This document shows positions 61,808-64,000 of a stretch of 64,000 nt of DNA, piece after piece (position 1 is the first letter of the stretch; each line of letters starts with the position of its first letter). The notes under the pieces were generated by a model, which was not told the origin of the DNA, did not search any database, and saw only the letters and a program-made list of their open reading frames with translations. This stretch comes from Thalassobium sp. R2A62 (lineage in GTDB: Bacteria; Pseudomonadota; Alphaproteobacteria; Rhodobacterales; Rhodobacteraceae): positions 419,852-483,851 of the forward strand of contig NZ_GG697169.2 of assembly GCF_000161835.1 (NCBI RefSeq). Direction: 5' to 3'. The translations under genes and the position numbers were made by a program.

Positions 61808-63847
61808 TCAGGACCGTTTGCGACGGCGTCGGCCACCGCTGCTGTCGCCACCGCCTGTGTTGAATGTGGCCGTGGGGAGCGTGACGATCGAATTGAGGAT
61901 CGGGAACGGCTCTGCTGAATTCGGGATCGCACTGGCGTTGACAAAATGCTCTTGGAAACGCGGCTCGATCGCTGTTTCGATCTTGTGAATATTGCGCACG
62001 GTTTCTTCGATCTCGGTGCGGGCATCGCGGTTCAGCAGGGCGATACGCGCGCCTGTACCCGCGGCGTTGCCAGCAGATGTCACAGCATCCAGCGGCGCAT
62101 CAGGGATCATGCCTAGCACCATGGCGTGTTTGGGTGAGATATGCGCACCAAAGGCGCCTGCGAGAACAACACGGTCGACAGTGTCGACGTCGAATTTGTC
62201 CATCAACAGACGTGCACCGGAATAGAGCGCGGCCTTGGCCATCTGGATTTCACGAATGTCGCGGTTTGTAATGGTGATCAGCGGGCCACCAGACGCCGTG
62301 CCGTCGTAGACGCGGTAGGAATAGGTGCGCCCGTCGAGAAAGCAGCGGTCGGTGCCGGTTTGTTCGGCCGAGCCAATCAGGCCCGGACCGTCCACGATAC
62401 CAGCGAGGCGCATCTCAGCGACCATTTCGATGATACCAGAGCCGCAGATGCCGGTGACACCGGTGGTGGCGATAGCGGCGTCGAACCCGTCTTCGTCAGA
62501 CCAGATTTCTGAGCCAATAACGCGGAATCGCGGCTCTTTGGTGATCTCGTCAATCTCGACACGCTCAATGGCGCCAGGTGCTGCACGTTGGCCGCTGCTG
62601 ATCTGTGCGCCCTCGAATGCGGGACCGGTTGGCGACGAACAGGCGAGAACCTTGTCCGAGTTGCCTAACAAGATTTCTGCGTTGGTGCCCACGTCCACGA
62701 CCAAAACGAGATCGGCGGATTTGTCGGGTGCTTCGGACAGGGCCACAGCCGCAGCGTCCGCACCCACGTGACCTGCGATACAGGGCAGCAGATAAATACG
62801 TGCAGATGGGTGGATGTTGAGGTCGAGATCGTTGGCCCGCAGGCGCAAGCTGTCAGAAGTGGCAAGGGCGAAGGGGGCTTGGCCCAACTCGAACGGATCA
62901 ATCCCCAGCAACAGATGGTGCATCACAGGGTTACACACGAACACAGCGTCCACGATGAGGGCCTTGTCGATCTCGGCTTCGGTCGCGATCTGAGTGAAAA
63001 GCGCGTTCATGCCTTCGCGCACGGCGTTGGTCATTTCCACATCGCCACCTGCGTTCATCATGGAATAGGACACGCGGCTCATCAGGTCTTCACCAAAGCG
63101 GATCTGTGGGTTCATCACACCGGACGAGGCAACGACGTCACCGGTTTGCAGATCACACAGGTGTGCGGCGATCGTGGTCGACCCAAGATCCACAGCGAGA
63201 CCGTAGACCGTGCCTTCGTAGTAGCCAGGCCAGATGTGCATGATGCGTGGTGCGTTTTCGTCGTCGCCCAGATGCACAGCCACTGTGACCTTCCATGCGC
63301 CTTTGCGCAGGGTCGGTTGAAGGGTCTGCAGGATGTGCAAATCGGCGTGCACGTTCCTTAGCTCCCATTGGTCGCGCAGGGCTGCGGTCAGACGCTCCAT
63401 ATCGCCCGAAGGGTCGTGCATGTCGGGTTCTTGCACCTCGACGTAGTAAAGCTTGGTCGAGGGGTTCATCGTGATGTCCCGCGCCTCGGCCCGTTTACGC
63501 ACAACCTGTTTGTGCACTTGGCTTTCTGGTGGGACGTCCACGACGATGTCGCCCTGAACGGTCGCCTGACACCCCAGCCGCCGGCCTTTGGGCAGGCCGC
63601 GAATATCATCATAGCGCTGTTCGACATTGTTCCATTCGGACAATGCGGTATCAGCGACTGTCACACCGTGTTTTGGGAATTCACCATAGGACGGCGTGAT
63701 CTGGCATTTCGAACAAATTCCACGTCCACCGCAGACGCTGTCGAGGTCGACGCCCAGCTGGCGCGCAGCGGTCAAAATAGGCGTGCCGACTGGAAAGTTT
63801 CCACGCTTGCCCGAAGGGGTAAAAATCACCAGAGGATCGTTGCTCAT
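61808..63847 (-). CDS. ferredoxin/ASKHA domain protein, reductive activator of corrinoid proteins (DUF4445/RACo type)
   Basis: The product has 679 residues from the ATG at 63847; the frame extends 20 residues further without support. Residues 1-100 form a 2Fe-2S ferredoxin: Cys 39, 45 and 48 in VCGGRGICSKCQ and a fourth in RRLGCQATV. The rest is an ASKHA ATPase-like domain (YGLAVDLGSTTIAAHL, LVVDVGTNAEILLG, TGVTGICGSGIIEM). Such proteins use ATP to reduce inactive Co(II) corrinoid proteins to Co(I). The C-terminus is an odd basic tail, GGGDSSGGRRRRKRS. It likely serves a corrinoid methyltransferase system; an MttB-like enzyme is at 38.1-39.6 kb. Confidence 0.92.
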   Translation of the reverse strand: MSNDPLVIFTPSGKRGNFPVGTPILTAARQLGVDLDSVCGGRGICSKCQITPSYGEFPKHGVTVADTALSEWNNVEQRYDDIRGLPKGRRLGCQATVQGDIVVDVPPESQVHKQVVRKRAEARDITMNPSTKLYYVEVQEPDMHDPSGDMERLTAALRDQWELRNVHADLHILQTLQPTLRKGAWKVTVAVHLGDDENAPRIMHIWPGYYEGTVYGLAVDLGSTTIAAHLCDLQTGDVVASSGVMNPQIRFGEDLMSRVSYSMMNAGGDVEMTNAVREGMNALFTQIATEAEIDKALIVDAVFVCNPVMHHLLLGIDPFELGQAPFALATSDSLRLRANDLDLNIHPSARIYLLPCIAGHVGADAAAVALSEAPDKSADLVLVVDVGTNAEILLGNSDKVLACSSPTGPAFEGAQISSGQRAAPGAIERVEIDEITKEPRFRVIGSEIWSDEDGFDAAIATTGVTGICGSGIIEMVAEMRLAGIVDGPGLIGSAEQTGTDRCFLDGRTYSYRVYDGTASGGPLITITNRDIREIQMAKAALYSGARLLMDKFDVDTVDRVVLAGAFGAHISPKHAMVLGMIPDAPLDAVTSAGNAAGTGARIALLNRDARTEIEETVRNIHKIETAIEPRFQEHFVNASAIPNSAEPFPILNSIVTLPTATFNTGGGDSSGGRRRRKRS

Positions 63848-64000
63848 CACACAGCTCGTTTGTTGTTTATACCGAGCATAAGGGGCGGTGGATTTTGCGA
63901 AAGGCAAAGAGCGGCAAAATCCGGTCTCGCTGCGTCATAAATCTGCAATATGATTATGAGTTTTGGTTGTGGAAAATAAAGCCGATGAGGTTGAGCAGCA
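63848..64000. other. end of window upstream of the corrinoid activator gene
   Basis: I see no coding frame in the last 153 bases. They should contain the 5' leader and perhaps the promoter of the activator gene, unless a further gene upstream is co-transcribed. Confidence 0.4.

Overview
The window looks like a chromosomal segment of a Roseobacter-group alphaproteobacterium (Rhodobacteraceae). Signs of this are an Entner-Doudoroff sugar route, a single-cysteine DksA, a DUF177-rpmF-plsX-fabH-ihfA-merR operon, argS-SPOR-nagZ-scpA-scpB, an RSP_2648-type PIN protein, DUF2927 and DUF2852 proteins, BamE, OlsB and a TRAP transporter. Genes are tightly packed, with many ATGA overlaps inside operons and several convergent pairs that overlap at their stop codons. 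I see no prophage, insertion sequence, CRISPR array or rRNA operon.

Layout: 0-1.4 kb, end of a TRAP large permease. 1.4-4.2 kb, a minus-strand group (DUF2852, RDD, Bpt, a frameshifted VOC gene) plus a YbaK deacylase. 4.3-10 kb, glnE and the edd/eda pair. 10-18 kb, a lipoprotein, an rRNA methyltransferase, a PIN protein, an M48 protease, a MoxR/VWA/DUF2927 group and dksA. 18-23 kb, xth, a small secreted protein under a TetR-like palindrome, a gene-free gap of about 700 bp, erpA, dgt and a degenerate cytochrome oxidase subunit I homologue. 23-38 kb, mostly housekeeping: argS, scpAB, dCTP deaminase, tRNA-Pro, fatty acid and ribosome genes, bamE, msrB, olsB and an ABC-F ATPase. 38-44 kb, an accessory stretch with an MttB-family methyltransferase, an outer-membrane barrel protein, two adjacent broken genes and an aminotransferase. 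44-49 kb, the cysS-cimA operon. 49-55 kb, an MFS transporter and cobalamin genes. 55-64 kb, Hint and HNH proteins, zwf-pgl-pgi, a thioesterase, tRNA-Gly and a ferredoxin/ASKHA corrinoid activator.

Genes that work together: zwf, pgl, pgi (57.3-61.0 kb) and edd, eda (7.4-9.9 kb) form the Entner-Doudoroff route. Both groups carry a GTTARCGCTAAC site about 50 bp before the first start codon, so they are probably one LacI-type regulon. The MttB-like methyltransferase, the cobalamin genes and the corrinoid activator could serve corrinoid-dependent demethylation of a quaternary amine, although no corrinoid protein lies in the window.

The most striking element is a 13-codon reading frame, MKSTCIICCIIIC, with a good ribosome binding site just before cysS-cimA. 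Nine of its 13 codons are Cys or Ile. These match the operon products: cysteinyl-tRNA synthetase and citramalate synthase, the first enzyme of an isoleucine route. It reads as a dual-amino-acid attenuation leader.
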